Part shown: piece by piece, positions 61,321 through 64,000 of the stretch | Numbering within the stretch: the stretch's first letter is position 1 | Layout of the letters: every line of letters begins with the position of its first letter | From: Ulvibacterium sp. | Lineage (GTDB): Bacteria > Bacteroidota > Bacteroidia > Flavobacteriales > Flavobacteriaceae | Reading direction: 5' to 3' | NCBI RefSeq assembly: GCF_028285715.1 | Contig: NZ_JANQOO010000020.1 | Location: forward strand, 248,001-312,000 | DNA length: 64,000 bases | Program-made: the position numbers and the translations under genes | The notes under the pieces: generated by a model | Seen by the model: the letters and a program-made list of their open reading frames with translations, nothing else | What the model was told of the DNA's origin: nothing | The model's database searches: none

Positions 61321-63690
61321 GTGATAAAGAAAAAGATTACACTTCCTCCAGAGCATATTTATCCTTTGGATGATTGGAAAATCATCCAACAGAAGTTTGC
61401 GCCTAAATATCTCGCCCAAGATGAGACGGTATTTGCCACGGGTAACGGCTACCTAGGTTTTCGGGGCAATCACGAGGAAGGCACACCGGTAATCCAAAGG
61501 GGCACCTATATCAATGGCTTTCACGAACAATGGCCTATTCAATATGGGGAAAGTGCCTATGGTTTTGCCAAAACAGGCCAGACCATGCTGAATGTTACCG
61601 ATAGTAAGGTAATCAGGCTATATGTAGATGACGAGCCATTTTACCTTCCGACGGCCGATCTTAAATCTTACAGACGGGTACTTGATATGAAGGAGGGCGC
61701 ACTACATCGGGAAATCCTTTGGGAGACGGCCTCCGGTAAACAGGTTTCCATCAATACTACCCGAATCGTCTCCTTTGAACATCGCCACGTAGCTGCGATT
61801 TGCTATGAGGTAAAGGTTCTCAATACCCCTGCCAAATTAATTGTTTCCTCCAAAATGCGTTGCCCCACCGAGGATATGGGTGAAAATGATGGGAAGGATC
61901 CCAGGAAGTCCCGCAAATTCAATCACAACGTTTTGCTACCTCGCGTAAACCGGGTGGACCAGCAAAGAGTGCTCCTTGGGCACGAGGTACATACGAGCAA
62001 AATGACTATTGCCTGTGGTGTGGACCACGAGATTCAAACTAAAAACAGCTATTCGTACAAAAGTGAATGTTACGAAGATTCGGCAAAAATCGTCTATACG
62101 GTGCATGCACAAGCACAAGAGTCATTCCGCCTAATTAAGTATATGGTGTACCATTCCTCGCGAAGTTCACCGGTTACCGAGCTCTGTGGGCGCTCCGAAC
62201 GTACCTTGGACTCCCTAATGCAGGAAGGGTTTGATAAATTAATCCAGGGGCAACAACACTTTATGGATGGCTTTTGGTCGCGTTGCGACCTTAAGGCGAA
62301 CATGTATAATGACAAGCGGACACAACAATGCCTCCGCTTTAATCTCTTTCATATCCTCCAGGCTTCTGCACGTGTGGAAGGTACTGGGATTGGGGCCCGG
62401 GGGCTTACCGGAGAGGCCTATGAAGGGCATTATTTCTGGGATACGGAAATTTACCTCATGCCCTTTTTGATATATACCTCCCCCAAAGTCGCAAAGAATC
62501 TGCTGCGTTTTCGGTACAGCCTCCTTGATAAGGCGAGAAAGCGTGCCAGGGAATTAAACCAGAAAGGCGCACTCTTTCCGTGGAGAACGATTACCGGAGA
62601 TGAGGCCTCGGCCTTTTTTGCGGCAGGAACGGCGCAATACCATATCAATGCCGATATTATATATGCCTTGAGGAAATATGTTGAAGTTACGGGTGATGAG
62701 GAATTTCTTTTTGAATATGGTGCGGAAATGTTGATCGAGACAGCGCGCCTATGGGCCGATTTGGGTTTTTATTCCCAAAATGGCAAGGATGAGTTTCATA
62801 TCCATGGGGTTACGGGGCCCGATGAGTATACCGCCATCGTAAATAACAATGCCTTTACAAATATGATGGCTCGCGAGAATTTGCGATACGCCGTGGAGAG
62901 CTTGAAACTGCTGCAAGGAAAGCGCCCGGAGCGTTTTGAGGCCCTGGCCCAAGAAACCGGACTAGCAAATGCCGAAATCGATGAATGGGAAAAAATTGCA
63001 GAAAAAATGTATATCCCTTATGACATGGAAAAAGGGATACATCCCCAAGACGACGAATTTCTTAAAAAGGAGATATGGGACTTTGAAAACACGCCCACAT
63101 CGCATTATCCCCTGTTGCTCCATTACCACCCTTTGGTCATATACCGGTTCCAGGTGATTAAACAGGCGGATGTGGTAATGGGTATGTTTCTTCTGGGGCA
63201 CGAATTTTCCCAAGCACAGAAAAAACGGAATTTTGATTACTATGACCCCTTGACCACTGGGGATTCCTCCCTATCTTCTTGTGTCTACAGTATCCTGGCA
63301 TTTGAGCTGGGTTATTTGGACCGGGCTATGGAACTCATAAAATATGCCGCGTGGATGGACCTGGCGGATGTGGGAGGCAATGTCAAGGACGGGGCACATA
63401 TTGCATCTATGGGCGGTACTTGGATGGCAATCGTGTACGGTTTGGCCGGTTTGCGGGATTATGGCGGAAAGATATCCTTCAATCCCAAGTTGCCTCCAAA
63501 AGCCCAAGAGGTTCGTTTTCCACTAACGATCCGAGGACAAATGCTTGAACTAATACTCCAGAAGGATGCGGTAACGTATTTACTCAAAAAAGGAGACGAC
63601 CTCACCATCTATCATACTGGGGAGGCGGTACATCTAACTAAAAAGCACCCTTCCAAGACCAAATCCCTGATCGCAAATGCATCCGAATAA
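61321..63690 (+). CDS. Glycoside hydrolase family 65 disaccharide phosphorylase
   Basis: 789 residues, full GH65 length, no signal peptide, so cytoplasmic. An N-terminal beta-sandwich (about 1-280) precedes the (alpha/alpha)6 barrel; the catalytic acid is Glu502 in GVTGPDEYT. Family members phosphorolyse maltose, trehalose or kojibiose to glucose-1-phosphate and a sugar. I cannot fix the substrate; maltose phosphorylase is the commonest in Flavobacteriaceae. The start is taken as GTG at 61321 since no in-frame ATG precedes the conserved N-terminus (PPEHIYPLDDWKI). A beta-phosphoglucomutase gene, its usual partner, is not upstream. Confidence 0.92.
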   Translation: MIKKKITLPPEHIYPLDDWKIIQQKFAPKYLAQDETVFATGNGYLGFRGNHEEGTPVIQRGTYINGFHEQWPIQYGESAYGFAKTGQTMLNVTDSKVIRLYVDDEPFYLPTADLKSYRRVLDMKEGALHREILWETASGKQVSINTTRIVSFEHRHVAAICYEVKVLNTPAKLIVSSKMRCPTEDMGENDGKDPRKSRKFNHNVLLPRVNRVDQQRVLLGHEVHTSKMTIACGVDHEIQTKNSYSYKSECYEDSAKIVYTVHAQAQESFRLIKYMVYHSSRSSPVTELCGRSERTLDSLMQEGFDKLIQGQQHFMDGFWSRCDLKANMYNDKRTQQCLRFNLFHILQASARVEGTGIGARGLTGEAYEGHYFWDTEIYLMPFLIYTSPKVAKNLLRFRYSLLDKARKRARELNQKGALFPWRTITGDEASAFFAAGTAQYHINADIIYALRKYVEVTGDEEFLFEYGAEMLIETARLWADLGFYSQNGKDEFHIHGVTGPDEYTAIVNNNAFTNMMARENLRYAVESLKLLQGKRPERFEALAQETGLANAEIDEWEKIAEKMYIPYDMEKGIHPQDDEFLKKEIWDFENTPTSHYPLLLHYHPLVIYRFQVIKQADVVMGMFLLGHEFSQAQKKRNFDYYDPLTTGDSSLSSCVYSILAFELGYLDRAMELIKYAAWMDLADVGGNVKDGAHIASMGGTWMAIVYGLAGLRDYGGKISFNPKLPPKAQEVRFPLTIRGQMLELILQKDAVTYLLKKGDDLTIYHTGEAVHLTKKHPSKTKSLIANASE

Positions 63691-63730
63691 TCGAGTGGAG
63701 GTTTAGGGTATTGTTTAATCTTAATTTCGT

Positions 63731-64000
63731 TTAATCAGCTGTGGCATCCTGGCATAACTCCACCAAAACCCCATTGGAGGTCTTGGGGTGCAAGAATGCC
63801 ACAAGTTTATTATCGGCTCCCTTTTTTGGGGTTTCGTTCAGTACAATAAACCCTTCTTCCTTTAAACGGGCTATCTCGGAAACGATATCATCCACGGCAA
63901 AGGCAATGTGATGTATGCCTTCCCCCTTTTTTTCAATGAATTTGGTAATGGGACTGTTTTCGTTGGTTCCCTCCAACAGTTCAATTTTATTGGGGCCCGA
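63731..64000 (-). CDS. mce: Methylmalonyl-CoA epimerase, C-terminal part (runs off right edge)
   Basis: 90 codons are visible, and the frame is open to the edge, so the gene begins outside. The VOC-fold C-terminal half is clear: GPNKIELLEGTNENSPITKFI, GEGIHHIAFAVDDI with a metal-binding His, and VLVELCQ with the Glu ligand. This enzyme interconverts (R)- and (S)-methylmalonyl-CoA in propionate metabolism. It converges with the GH65 gene, 40 bases apart. Confidence 0.92.
   Translation of the reverse strand, partial: SGPNKIELLEGTNENSPITKFIEKKGEGIHHIAFAVDDIVSEIARLKEEGFIVLNETPKKGADNKLVAFLHPKTSNGVLVELCQDATAD

Noticed and set aside
60900-61324. Two short frames between tRNA-Met and the GH65 gene
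   Set aside because: No recognisable motif and no good start context; one overlaps the GH65 start. Kept as part of the intergenic entry.
1-64000. CRISPR arrays
   Set aside because: No series of regularly spaced identical repeats and no cas genes were seen.

Overview
The window looks like a chromosomal segment from a marine-type Flavobacteriaceae member (Bacteroidota). Supporting signs are a one-protein hybrid two-component regulator, LytTR and YwqK-like proteins, a BfmA/BtgA-type mobilization protein, long FtsX permeases in tandem with one ATPase, and A-rich start regions. No rRNA or CRISPR is visible; there is one tRNA-Met(CAT).

Left part (1-38 kb). A minus-strand efflux operon (TolC, HlyD-type adaptor, ATPase and at least four large FtsX/MacB permeases, the last cut by the left edge) lies back to back with an NtrC-type regulator and its kinase. 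Next come a hybrid two-component regulator without a SusCD neighbour, a small YwqK-like protein, a second ABC system (ATPase, permease, serine hydrolase) divergent from an AraC-type membrane regulator, and a run of small stress and detoxification enzymes. Among these is a MarR-OsmC pair whose promoter region holds a perfect 30-bp palindrome. Secreted hydrolases and a LytTR regulator follow, together with a decayed hydrolase fragment.

Middle part (38-51 kb). A tightly packed minus-strand operon encodes a cytosolic [NiFe] hydrogenase of the group 2a kind: small and large subunits, an endopeptidase, two small unknown proteins, a TPR protein, HypA, HypB, HypF, HypC, HypD, HypE and an NHL propeller protein. 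A His-rich nickel transporter gene converges on it. The small subunit lacks a Tat signal and has Asn and Gln where classical enzymes have a cluster-binding Cys and His. No cytochrome b or Rieske partner is present. Related direct repeats lie on both sides of the cluster.

Right part (51.3-60.85 kb). An integrated element of about 9 kb sits at the 3' end of tRNA-Met, bounded by a 15-bp direct repeat, with an integrase and a mobilization protein at its tRNA end. Its cargo is two divergent modules. One is a bacterial ubiquitin-like conjugation operon: a single Multi_ubiq-type Ubl, an E2-like protein without any cysteine, a JAB-E1 fusion, a DUF6527-like zinc protein and a multi-pass membrane protein. 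The other is a sigma-factor-like protein, two small proteins and a papain-like peptidase. This is the best candidate for an undescribed, probably defensive, system. Left of it, a decayed mobilization-gene tail, hairpins and tRNA-derived scars point to repeated integration at the same site.

The right end holds a GH65 disaccharide phosphorylase and the truncated end of a methylmalonyl-CoA epimerase gene.
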